Source of the DNA: Phoenix dactylifera
Lineage: Eukaryota > Streptophyta > Magnoliopsida > Arecales > Arecaceae
Reading direction: 5' to 3'
Length of the DNA: 64,000 nt
Assembly: GCF_009389715.1 (NCBI RefSeq)
Contig: NC_052404.1
Coordinates: forward strand, 1,542,738 to 1,606,737
The notes beneath the pieces were generated by a model, which saw only the letters and a program-made list of their open reading frames with translations, was not told where the DNA came from and searched no databases. Position numbers and translations under genes: made by a program. Below, piece after piece: positions 25,206 through 35,432 of the stretch (its first letter is position 1; the number at the start of each line of letters is the position of its first letter).

Positions 25206-26885
25206 TCAATTGTTGAGACAACTGAAAATAGTGTTTAGATCCAGGAACTCCATTCTCTTTCTCATGGAACCTTTCAGATCTGTAGCATCTCTTTCTGCTT
25301 TCTGAGCCTGCAGATGAAACGCAACAACTTCATTACTCCAGAAAGGATTGAACAGTTTCAGAACTGATGAAGAAAATGGGGTTGGGGTACTAACTACAGG
25401 TAGATGCATGACATATCTATTTTCAAGATGAGATACAGAGGAAGAACTAATAGCTGACCAAGTGCATCTGAATATAACTGGTTCTACTAGACCAAGGGGC
25501 ACTTGTAAAAGAAAAACTAAAATTAAAAAAACAAATAGAAGCAAGTGGACTTGATAGATTAGCGCATTTCTTCAGAAAAGTCACTGGAAAACAAGCCAAA
25601 AGTTCATGAAGGTCAAGATTTTGAATTCAGTTTTTGGGCAAATCAGTTACTTGTTGTACTTCAGAATTTAGGCATCAACTCGGGCGCAGAGAATACATAA
25701 AAGGAGCAAAGAACCAGGTGCACAATATGCTTGCAGATTGTCATGATCATAAAAATAGAGCCACGTAACAACCATGACTTTTACGTTCACTAAATACCAT
25801 GCGTATATGGGCACTTTGATTTTTAGGAACTCTGTATGCTGGCACTTTTTAACATAAAGTCAGCTAAGAAATGGAGAGTCCTCAAGTCAGCTACAAAAGA
25901 TGGCCCTTAATGATCAACCATTACAAGCACTAGAAAATATTAGCTCAAAATGTTTAGACTCCAGTAAAGCTTCTCCTATATGTCTATCCTTTCAAAAATA
26001 TGATTTACAATATAAACATAATTTCTGTTTAATGTAAAGTTCAGCTGCATGGTCAACTTAGTCTAGTAGTTAACATGTATCCCTGATATGTTTGTGTAGT
26101 TTCAAAAGTAAGAAGATGAACATAAAGCAAAACACAAAGTGCAAAGGCACCACATATGTAAATTGACAGGCACTGAAAGAAACAGAGATTATGTCTAACA
26201 AGCATATGTAGCTATACCCTTCTTATCTCTGCAGCTGAAACACAAATCATATGGGGAGGAAGCTCCTCTCGCTCTCAAGTCCTACAAGATAAGAAACCCA
26301 AATAAGGCAATACCCATATTCCCAAGAACACATGAATAGTCAATTAAGCAAGAGAAAATAATACCAGCTCTCCAATTAACACAACATTCTTTCCACAAAT
26401 CATATATAGACCTAATGGGATATCGCAATACAAATCTCCCACAATTACTCGCTCGTAAGCACCTGTTAAAATCACCAATTATCCCAAAAACTTCAGCCGA
26501 TAGGATGAGGTAGATTTATTTATATATTTTATATTTTCTTGCACTTCTTTTTATATGTGAGCCAGATTTTTCTTTAATAGGTGAGCCCAACATGTGAAAT
26601 TTTTAATAATGGAGTTAAAAAATATGGAGACCGGGTTCGAACTCATGACCCCTGCTTTGATACCATGTTAAAATCACCATTTGTCCCAAGGTGATTTTAA
26701 CAACACCTTCAAAAATAGCATTTGTTGTAAGAAGATGGTAGTTCCAAAATAAGCATCTGAGCTTGGAAGCACAAATACACCACCATTTGTAAAACAAAGC
26801 CATGAAAGATGTATACCAAATTGGTCGAAAGAGCGAAGAATTCTCAGAAGCTTTTTTCCATCACATAGCAAGACAAGAAGCTTTT
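25206..26885 (-). pseudogene. LSM1: LSM1 (Sm-like protein) pseudogene, disrupted
   Basis: Minus-strand pieces collinear with plant LSM1 are 26817-26885 (LLVLLCDGKKLL...SFDQF), 26703-26724 plus 26365-26463 (ANAIFEG / AYERVIVGDLYCDIPLGLYM), 26218-26281 (EREELPPHMICVSAAEIRR) and 25206-25307 (AQKAERDATDLKGSMRKR). LSM1 is a subunit of the cytoplasmic LSM1-7 ring that promotes mRNA decapping. Lesions: (a) a 239 bp element with a 5 bp target duplication splits one exon; (b) the acceptor before 26724 reads AA instead of AG; (c) the 64-base exon 26218-26281 has one extra base that breaks the frame; (d) the normal stop after MEFLD is lost; (e) no first exon was found. Most residue changes from the family sequence (Arg to Cys, Gly to Arg, Thr to Ile, Cys to Tyr, Glu to Lys) are C-to-T or G-to-A steps. 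Introns survive, so this is a decayed gene copy and not a processed one. Confidence 0.88.
26464..26702 (-). mobile_element. Short TRIM-like LTR element inside an LSM1 exon
   Basis: On the minus strand the 239 bp insert begins TGTTAAAATCACC, reaches GGTGATTTTAACA after 37 bp, and is then followed directly by TGGTATCAAAGC, the initiator-Met primer binding site. It ends again with GGTGATTTTAACA. The flanks GGTGT and GGTGC are a 5 bp target duplication with one transition. Removing the insert joins GAA-GGT-GCT-TAC in the LSM1 frame. There is no coding capacity. A diverged relative lies at about 40570-40945. Confidence 0.75.
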
Positions 26886-27954
26886 CTGTCAAATGAAGTA
26901 AATTACATGAGAAAATGGACGAGTTGCATGTGTCCAATCCAATCCAATACAGTATAACAAAATGTTTAAAACAGATTGAGACCTTGGTACCATGCATGTC
27001 ACTAACCAATATAAATAACATACTGTCGTTGGATATGTTAAAAATATATATATAATATATTATACTTATATTATACTAGTATGACATCAGTACAGAGTCA
27101 GATACCAAGACGATGAATTTTGATATAATACTTTTTTTCTCTTAAAAAGGATTAGGTATGGTTAAAAAATAGTTTTTTTTCATTACTTACATATAGTTGT
27201 TGTCTGACAGTGTTATTCTACTCATAGAGTATAAAATCTGAAATGTAGCGCACTTGGATGGATGTGGACTGGAGCCTCATCGTTCTTAGCTGTAGATAAA
27301 AATGCGCTGCGAATAATGTAGATTATAAAAGATAAGGTGGTACACTTGGATGGAGTAGCCTAAAAGTTGACCTTCCAACCTCCTATATTCAAATCCAAAG
27401 CAACGGAAATAATTTTCTTTCTTTTTTAAAAAAAACTGTTCCCAAGAAACAAACGGCAGAAAAGGTTCTTACAAAAACGGACCTGTTCCCATCAGAGATT
27501 CTGAGAAGGCTGCTATTCTCAAAATTGGTGCCGAATTGATTCATTGAGGTCCGCTGCTTGCTTCATCTTTACTGAAAAAAAATAAGAACATTTGACTGGC
27601 TCAGATTATTTCATATCTCTATGCCCACATGGGAGAGCATGATCTCTCCATGTTATCTTTAAATTTTGCCTTCTGCCATTTGCTTCTGCTCTTGTCCGCT
27701 GGTATGAACCAGTCTGCCATCCTCAATTTCTCGAGAAGCACAAGGTGCATTAAAAGATTTCTTGGGAAATCATTTACTGAAATTTAAAAAAGCAACCATT
27801 ATCCCTTTTTTTTCCTGTAATTTAATCCAAACCTTAATGCCTAAAACCGAACATTTTGTAGTAGCGCAGAATAAATTTTTCTTGAGTAGACTACAAAAAT
27901 CTGTTCATACGCACCCAATAATTTAAAAAGCTTATTTTTATCCAATACTTTAAC
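26886..27954. other. Intergenic DNA upstream of the LSM1 pseudogene
   Basis: AT-rich, with no bounded element. A short minus-strand stretch (27480-27545) opens MNQFGTNFENSSLLRIS and ends at a GT, but it does not resemble the LSM1 N-terminus. Confidence 0.4.
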
Positions 27955-28523
27955 TAGGGGTGGCAAAATATGACCCGACCCGCCAATCCGACCCGTGTTC
28001 GATCCGCCATAAACAGATTTGGGTTTGGCCTAAACAGGTTCGGGTTGTAAACAGGTCGACCCGTTTAATATGTTTATTAATTGGGTCGGATACGGGTTTT
28101 AGATGTCTGACCCGTTTAAACCATTTAACCCGTTTAACTGTTGGACAGGTTAAACAGGTCTAAACAGGTTAAATAGGTTAAACAGGTTAAACGGGTTAAA
28201 TAGGTTAAACAGGTCTAAACAGGTCGAGTTGGGCAGGTTAAACAGGTTGGGTTGGACAGATTAAACAAGTCTAAACAGGTTAAACGGGTCAGGTTGGGCA
28301 AACAGGTTAAACAGGTCGGGTCGGATTGGGTAAACAGGTTACCTGTTTATTAAACAGGTTAAACGGGTCGGGTCGGGTCACCTGTTTAATAAACAGGTCA
28401 GGTTCAGGTTTGTAATTCCTGACCCGTTTAATAAACAGGTCGGGTTCAGATTTATAATTTTCTGACTCGACCTGTATTTGACCCGACCTGTTTATGCCTG
28501 ACCCGACCCGATTGCCACCCCTA
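27955..28523. mobile_element. hAT-type MITE with 8 bp target duplication and internal minisatellite
   Basis: The ends TAGGGGTGGCAA and TTGCCACCCCTA are inverted repeats enclosing 569 bp. Both flanks carry ACTTTAAC (27947-27954 and 28524-28531), the 8 bp duplication typical of hAT transposons. The interior is a degenerate array of TTAAACAGGT, GGTCGGGT and GACCCG words. No transposase is encoded, so it depends on a partner element. Confidence 0.9.
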
Positions 28524-28788
28524 ACTTTAACCCATAGTTTAACATAACATTAGTTAAACCATCAATATTAAATAGAACTTAAATACCATGTCAATTTTTT
28601 TAAAAATATCCAAAATGACCTTAAGTAACTAACATCTACCTTAAGGTAAATGATTTTACTGACGTCGTTAATTTAGCTGGATGTAAGTATAGATTTTATA
28701 AATTATTGGGTGCAAGTATAATAAATAAAATTTTCAGAAATATTTTTATAATTTATTCTAGATTTTTTGATGCCGGGTATTGTGGAAC

Positions 28789-29135
28789 CACTATCAGAAA
28801 ACACGCGTATAGTAACGGAAAATTAGTGACGGACCGTTATCAGTCACTATTTGTGACGGATTAGTGACAGACATAAATTTGGTCACCGTGGTGCGAACTT
28901 AGTGACAGATTAGTGACAGACCGATCATAGAATACGCGGGTAGGATAGGCGCCAAAACTTAGCGACCACTGTAGTGACGGGATATCTATCATAAAACTGG
29001 TAACCGAAATTGCAACCAGACAGTAACAAATTCAGCCGTCACAAATATCGTAACCCAAATGTTTATAATTTTTTAAAAAATTATTTTAGCAGTGACGGAT
29101 TATTGACAGAAATTTCCGTCACTAAATTTAATTTT
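28789..29135 (+). mobile_element. CACTA (En/Spm-like) transposon end, partial
   Basis: The sequence CACTATCAGAAAAC is followed by repeated sub-terminal words of the type TTAGTGACGGA and TCCGTCACTAA in both orientations, as in plant CACTA elements. The opposite terminus was not found and AT-rich DNA follows, so this is a truncated or very small derivative. Confidence 0.55.
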
Positions 29136-29586
29136 TAATTTCAAAAATATTAAAAATATTATTTTTGAGTAATTATAAATTAAAAAAATAAAAAGAGGGA
29201 AATCATTTAATGGAATTAAACGATCTAATGGATCCCTTAATTACATCATTTGCTTTTGTTGAAATATTATATATATATATATATAGTTTATTTTGGCAAG
29301 ACAAAACATGAGTGAAAGGGAGAGCAATCTTTGGAAAGACAGTCCTAATGGGAGAACTTATGATCATATATTGCCTCGGTCAAATCTGACAATGGGAAGC
29401 TAGAAAATTCTTGGACACTATGTAAACATGAGAATTAGAGGTCAGCAATGGGGGATTCTCTAACACCAGTTCCCAACAACCAACAATGCCCATCTTTGGA
29501 CACCCTTGGCCCCTTCTTAATTATGCTGCAACCAAGCTTCATGATCATCCCTTTCTTTTTTCTTTTTTTTTTCTTTTTTTTTTGCA

Positions 29587-29766
29587 GGGTCCGACATCTC
29601 TGATGTTCAAACCTCCCTTCCGAGAATGATTGCGAGAGGAGTGCTCGAGATGGTTCGCATGGCGAGCCTGGACGCTGCTCTTGTGACCTTCTCTTATGTC
29701 ACCAAGCCACCATTCTCCGCCTTCTGGAAGCCTGCTCCCGAAGCTTTCCACTCCGATCGGAAGTAG
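29587..29766 (+). pseudogene. Unidentified exon-like open stretch
   Basis: A long T tract ending in GCAG (a strong-looking 3' splice site) is followed by an open frame through TAG at 29764-29766. It contains RMIARGVLEMVRMASLDAAL and SAFWKPAPEAFHSDRK. GC content and codon use look coding compared with the AT-rich flanks. I do not recognise the family and found no upstream exon, so it may be the last exon of a lost gene. Confidence 0.3.
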
Positions 29767-30548
29767 GCGTCAAGTTGGAGCTACCACCCGGCCGGGATTT
29801 CTTTCACTGGAGATTTCTTCTTCGGGTGCATGCATGCATGGGACTCATCTCATGCAATCCAATTTTTGGAAGTGGCATTGGTCATGGTTAGGAAAGGGAT
29901 GTTATATTCATTTTGTACTATCGATATATATTTCTCTTTTATACGTGCTCTTGCATGGCATTATAATTTTCTAAGTATATTCTTCTGTTCACAAAGGGTC
30001 ATAATTTTTCTCCTTCTATTTATATTTGAGGAATCTTTGCTCATATAATAACGGGATACAATTAAAGAAGGCATCTGGATGCTCGATGTTGAGGTCAAGG
30101 TGAGGTCGGCCTCCGGCCCGCGCGTCCAGCGTTACGGAAAAATTTTCTGCCCTCCGACCTCATCATTGATGAGGTCAGAAGAGGTCGGCCTCCGGCTCGC
30201 GCGTCCAGCGCTACGGAGGAATATTCTGCCCTCCAACCTCACCATTGATGAGGTCAAGGGAGGTCGGCCTCCGGCCCGCGCGTCCAGCGCTATGGGGGAT
30301 CTGCCGCCCTCGTTTCCATTGGTCTCAGACAGTGGAGGCGACTGCTTCTCCTCATAGGTATTGTCCGCTTTGGGAAAGTGCGTCCGTATCGCGTGACGTC
30401 TATCGTGTGCAGCTTATTCCCTCACGGCTTTGTCCTTCTTAAAAGGGCCCTCTCAAGAGAAAGAGGTTGCCCCCCTCTATTTAAGGAACAGACCTCTCTG
30501 CTATCTAGTCGATGTGGGACTAAGTTCGAAACCCCTTACTCCCACAAC

Positions 30549-33500
30549 CAGGGGCGGCCCAAGCCCTAGGCGACCGAGGCGGTCGCCTAAGGCCTCAGCC
30601 TCAAGGAAGGCCTCTGGGCTCCGGCCTTCCACAGTTGACAGTTCCACTCTCCTGCCGGCTGCCAGGGCATCACGATTTTGGGATTGGGATCGCCATTCGC
30701 CGCCGAAGAAGAAGTCGGAAGAGTCACCCGTCACGGAAGGAAGCTACGAGCCTACGAGCCCTTAGCTGGCTAGCTGCCTACCTCTTGCGGTCTTGCCTAC
30801 GAAGTAGGATCCAGGCATCCAGCCTCCACTCTCCAGGCATCAAGCATGGCACTGGCAGGCGGCAGCATAGCCAACGCGGCAACGCCCAACGGGCAATGGA
30901 CAGCGGGGCGCCGGGGCTATGGCCTATCAGCTTATGGAGGGCCCTATGCCCCCCTACGATCCTCATTCCCCCATAGCCCATCTTCTCCATCCGCCGGCCG
31001 TAGTCACCAGAGGCAGAATGGCAGTCTTGGCAGATTTGCAGAATCCCAGATAAGTAGATAACCAGAGGTCCAGAGAGAGTCCTTCTCCATTTCTCCTTCT
31101 AATTTCTAAACTCTTCTTCAATCTTCCGTTCTTCTTTCCAGGCTTCCCTAATCCCCAGCCCTAGTTGATTCAAATTTTAATCTTCGGTTCTTCCGAGCAG
31201 GGGCGGCCCAATCTTCCGTTCCGAGTTCCGACTTCCGAGACTCCGACCCGACTCTCCGAGTTCCGAGTTCCATCCTTCGCTCGTTCGCCGTCCTCGGCTC
31301 GGTTCTTCCGAGTTCCGACCTCCGAGACTCCGACTGTCCGAGTTGACGAGCTCCGTCCTTCGCCCGTTCGCCGTCCTCGGCTCGATTCTTCCGACTTCCG
31401 AGTTCCGTCCTCGGTCCTTCGCCTATCTCTTCTCCTTCTCGACCCAGGCCGGCAGCCCTCCGTCCTCGCCGCCGTCGCCGGAGCCCGGAGGTGACTGGTG
31501 AGCTTCCGTCCCCTGTGTTCTGACAGTTCTGTGTTCACTGTTCGGTGCTCTGTTTCACTGTTTGTTTGTTGGGTTACTTGGGTTGGGTAATGCCGTAATG
31601 GGTTATTGGGTAATGGTAGTTAACTAGTTATTACTTACTTATTTTTGTTATTATATACTCATAATCCTATTGCAGGTTATTGGGTATTTGGGTGATTGAA
31701 TAATATAAAGTTTTAACAGATTTCCCTTCTTTCCCTAAATTCCCTGTCAGTGAAAATTCCTGGAGCACCTATTTGAAAGAATGGACATTAGCTTTTCCTC
31801 TTTTATGCATGTTTTATTGTCTATTGCTTTAAAATTGACATTAGCTTTTCATGTTTAGGGTCCCCATTAAAATTGACAGTAGCTCCGGCACCGCTTCTCG
31901 CCGTTGAGCTCGGCACCGCTTGTCGGGACTTGAGTTCGTCGTCGAATCCGGGCCGTCCAACACTGCTTCTGTTGACATTTCGGGTTTTATCATTTCTAAC
32001 TCTCTTATATTTTAATTTGTTTATAGTGATTGTCTTAATTGTTTTGTTTGATAATATTATTTTTAAATTCAAATGTCTAATAGAAAATTTGAATGTGGAT
32101 ATGAAAAACTCAAAAAGAAAAAAAAAATTGAAAAACTTATTCTATCTCAAAAAGGTGCTTTAGATAGATTTATTGTTACAAATAAACAAAATACTACATC
32201 AAGTTCAACTCAGAATGAAATAGAGTTTGAAGATGACATAAAAAGAATGAAACAAAATGAGATAGACAATCAGATTCATAATAGTATTCAAACATCTGAT
32301 GAACCAATCTCTAATGAAGAACACAATGAAAAATTAGATGGAGATAAGATAAATAAGGATAGTATAGAGTTTAATGAAACTAGTTCTAATCCTACAAATA
32401 TATATGATCCTGGTCAATGGAAAAATATTGATACAAAGTTGAGAGATCTATTAGTGGAAAGAGGTCCAATTAGAGACTATGATCTTTACTTTCCTAGGGA
32501 TGAAAATAATAGACACTTCTCTACTATACATTATATTCGTAAATTACCTAATGGTGAAAAATATGATAGAAAATGGTTAGTGTATTCGAAGGATTTGGAT
32601 AGAGTATATTGTTTTTGTTGTAAATTATTTGATTCAACACATAGCACGACTCATTTAGTCAATGAAGGAACTAGGGACTGGAAAAATCTAGGTATTAAGC
32701 TCAAAAATCATGAAACAACTAATGAACATATTACTAGCATGAATAAATGGATTGATTTAGAAGTAAGATTGTTAGAAAACAAGACAATTGATAAAAGACT
32801 CCAAGAACAAATAAACCAAGAGAAGGACCATTGGAAAAAAGTACTATTAAGAATTATTGCTGTTGTGAAAAATCTTGCAAAAAATAATTTAGCATTTCGG
32901 GGAAAGAATGAAAAGATATACCAAAGCAATAATGGAAATTTTCTAAGTTTTATTGAAACAATTGCAGAATTTGATCCAATAATGCAAGAGCATGTTCGAC
33001 GTATTCAACAAGATAAAATTCACAATCATTATTTAGGTCATAAGATTCAAAATGAATTAATTCAAATGTTAGCATCTGAAATTAAAACTATAATAATTAA
33101 AAAGATTAAACAAGTAAAATACTTTTCTGTAATACTTGATTGCACTCCTGATGCAAGCCATCAAGAACAAATGACTCTAGTTTTAAGATGTGTAGATACT
33201 ACAACAAGTCCAGTAAAAGTAGAAGAATATTTTTTAGAATTTTTAGAAGTAGATGATACAACTGGAAAAGGTCTTTTTAGTGAACTTATAAATATATTAG
33301 AAAAACATAAACTTGAGGTTAATGACATAAGGGGACAAGGGTATGACAACGGGTCTAATATGAAAGGAAAACATCAAGGTGTACAAAGAAGATTATTAGA
33401 TATAAATCCTAGAGCGTTTTACACACCATGTGGATGTCATAGCTTAAATTTAGTATTATGTGATACCGCTAACTCATGTCCTAAGGCTATATCTTTTTTT

Positions 33501-34700
33501 GGAGTGATACAACGAATTTATACTTTATTTTCTTCTTCTACAAAACGATGGAAAATTTTACAAAATAATATATCGACATTAACTTTAAAACCCTTATCAC
33601 AAACGCGTTGGGAAAGTCGTATTGAAAGTGTCAAAGCAATTAAAAACCAAGCTCCTAAAATAAGAGATGCCTTAATTCAATTAGCAGAAACTAGCGAAGA
33701 TCCTAAAACAAAAAGTGAAGCCATATGCTTAGCTACATATGAGATTGAAAATTTTGAATTTTTATTAGGCATGAATATTTGGTATGATATATTGTTTGCT
33801 GTTAATTCAGTTAGTAAAAACTTACAATCTGAAGATATGCATATTGATGTTGCTATAAATCAATTAAAAGATCTTCTTTCTTATTTGAAAAATTATAGAG
33901 AAAAAGGATTCATGACTGCTTTGATTTCATCTAAAGAAACTGCAATTGAAATGAAAATAGAACCTACATTTCGTGAAAAACGTGTGATCCGTAGGAAAAA
34001 ACAATTTGATGAAAATAGTGATGATGAGATAGAAAGATCAACCGAAGAATCTTTTAGAATTGATTACTTTTTATATATAGTAGATCAAGCTATTTCTTCA
34101 ATTCAAAATAGGTTTGAACAATTCACCATATATGAAGATATTTTTAGTTTTTTGTTTAATTTTAGAAAGTTTAAATCTTTAAATGAAGAGGAGTTGAAAA
34201 AGTATTGCCTTAATCTTGAAAACTTTTTAAAGCATGGTGAAAATTCTGATATTGATGGTCTTGATCTGTTTTCAGAGTTAAAAGTTTTAAAAGAAGTTTT
34301 ACAAATAGAAACTAGTACCCCTATTGATATTTTAAGTTTTATAAAAAAAACAGATTCTTTTCCAAATGCATGCATTGCTTACAGGATATTGTTAACAATA
34401 CCTGTAACAGTTGCTTCTGCTGAAAGAAGTTTTTCAAAATTAAAGTTGATAAAATCTTATTTACGGTCAACTATGTCGCAAGAAAGATTAAATGGATTAG
34501 CTATATTATCGATTGAAAATAGTATTTTAATGAATCTTGAGTACAAAAGTTTGATTAGTAATTTTGCATCTCAAAAAGCTAGACGAATTATTTTTAAATA
34601 AAAAAATATTTTATATTTATTAAAAAAATATTATTATTTAAAAAAAAGGCCTCTTTTAGTGAATTCGCCTTAGGCCTCCAAATGTATTGGGCCGCCCCTG
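30549..34700 (+). mobile_element. Autonomous-looking hAT transposon
   Basis: The 14 bp inverted ends CAGGGGCGGCCCAA and TTGGGCCGCCCCTG bound 4152 bp, flanked by the 8 bp duplication CCCACAAC (30541-30548 and 34701-34708). The empty site is preserved in the other LTR of the host element. Near the left end an imperfect palindrome (taggcgaccg, 3 bp loop, complement; 30567-30589) could form a hairpin. A third copy of the 14 bp terminus lies inside at 31198-31211. It carries one intact transposase gene. The region 30600-31860 upstream of that gene is GC-rich, includes degenerate TTCCGAGTTCCGAC repeats (31211-31420), and presumably holds promoter and leader. Confidence 0.93.
32073..34601 (+). CDS. 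hAT-family transposase (ZMYM1/TTF-type, DUF4371)
   Basis: A single uninterrupted frame of 842 codons, much more AT-rich than the host genes. The N-terminus is lysine-rich (KLKKKKKIEKL), as in nuclear hAT proteins. A TTF-type zinc finger covers about residues 137-222 (YCFCCKLFD at 179-187). The RNase H-like DDE core includes ILDCTPD (Asp356), GQGYDNGSNMKG (Asp425) and QTRWESR (510-516). The C-terminal hAT dimerisation region has PVTVASAERSFSKLK at about 777-791. The family cuts the element out and reinserts it with 8 bp duplications, which matches the flanks. Full length and no stops suggest it could still be functional; expression is unknown. Confidence 0.93.
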   Translation: MSNRKFECGYEKLKKKKKIEKLILSQKGALDRFIVTNKQNTTSSSTQNEIEFEDDIKRMKQNEIDNQIHNSIQTSDEPISNEEHNEKLDGDKINKDSIEFNETSSNPTNIYDPGQWKNIDTKLRDLLVERGPIRDYDLYFPRDENNRHFSTIHYIRKLPNGEKYDRKWLVYSKDLDRVYCFCCKLFDSTHSTTHLVNEGTRDWKNLGIKLKNHETTNEHITSMNKWIDLEVRLLENKTIDKRLQEQINQEKDHWKKVLLRIIAVVKNLAKNNLAFRGKNEKIYQSNNGNFLSFIETIAEFDPIMQEHVRRIQQDKIHNHYLGHKIQNELIQMLASEIKTIIIKKIKQVKYFSVILDCTPDASHQEQMTLVLRCVDTTTSPVKVEEYFLEFLEVDDTTGKGLFSELINILEKHKLEVNDIRGQGYDNGSNMKGKHQGVQRRLLDINPRAFYTPCGCHSLNLVLCDTANSCPKAISFFGVIQRIYTLFSSSTKRWKILQNNISTLTLKPLSQTRWESRIESVKAIKNQAPKIRDALIQLAETSEDPKTKSEAICLATYEIENFEFLLGMNIWYDILFAVNSVSKNLQSEDMHIDVAINQLKDLLSYLKNYREKGFMTALISSKETAIEMKIEPTFREKRVIRRKKQFDENSDDEIERSTEESFRIDYFLYIVDQAISSIQNRFEQFTIYEDIFSFLFNFRKFKSLNEEELKKYCLNLENFLKHGENSDIDGLDLFSELKVLKEVLQIETSTPIDILSFIKKTDSFPNACIAYRILLTIPVTVASAERSFSKLKLIKSYLRSTMSQERLNGLAILSIENSILMNLEYKSLISNFASQKARRIIFK

Positions 34701-35432
34701 CCCACAACATAGCCCCCCCAGCGAAGGGGTCTGTGCCGGGGTCAAGGGATCTCAATGAAAGCACCATTGTTGAGGTCACAGTGAGGTCGGGCTCCGGCCC
34801 ATGCGTCCAGCGCTACGGAAGGATTTTCCATCCTCCAACCTCATCATTGATGAGGTCAAGGAAGGTCGGGCTTCAGCCCGTGCATCCAGCGCTACGGAGG
34901 GATTTCCCACCCTCCAACCTCACCATTGATAAAGTCAGAGAAGGTCGGCCTCCGGCCCGCGCGTCCAGCACTACGGGGGGATCTGCCAACCTCGTCCCCA
35001 TCGGTCTCAGACAACAGAGGCAACTGCTTCTCCTCAGAGATATTGTCCGCTTTAGGGAAATGCGTACTGTTGCTGGAAATTGGACCCGGGGGCCGCCGCG
35101 AAGCCGGGGAAGGAGGGGCTTCCGCCGCAGGGGCGGCGATCGACGGCGTGCCGACTGGTGGCGTCCTCCTGGAGGGGCTGAGCTCCGCCGCTGGAAGGGT
35201 GGTCGACGGTGCGCCGGCTGGTGGCGTCCTCCACTGTGGGGTGCGAGTCCTGCAGGAAGAACCGGTGGCCGGGCTCCCCGGCGCCGGCCCTCCGATGCCT
35301 AAGTCAGAGGGGGCCAATATGTGGAGAGAGCAGGGAAGCCCGTATGTGGAGAAGACAGCCAGAATATTTAGATTAGATCAAGAAGATGAAGAAGATGATG
35401 TCATCCATTGTATCTGTGCTGTCCAAGAGGGT

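Noticed and set aside
26707-26724. An 18-base micro-exon in LSM1
   Set aside because: The apparent intron after it is a 239 bp insertion with a 5 bp target duplication; undoing it joins the two parts into one exon.
27480-27545. Possible LSM1 first exon (MNQFGTNFEN...)
   Set aside because: The peptide does not resemble the conserved LSM1 N-terminus, although a GT follows it.
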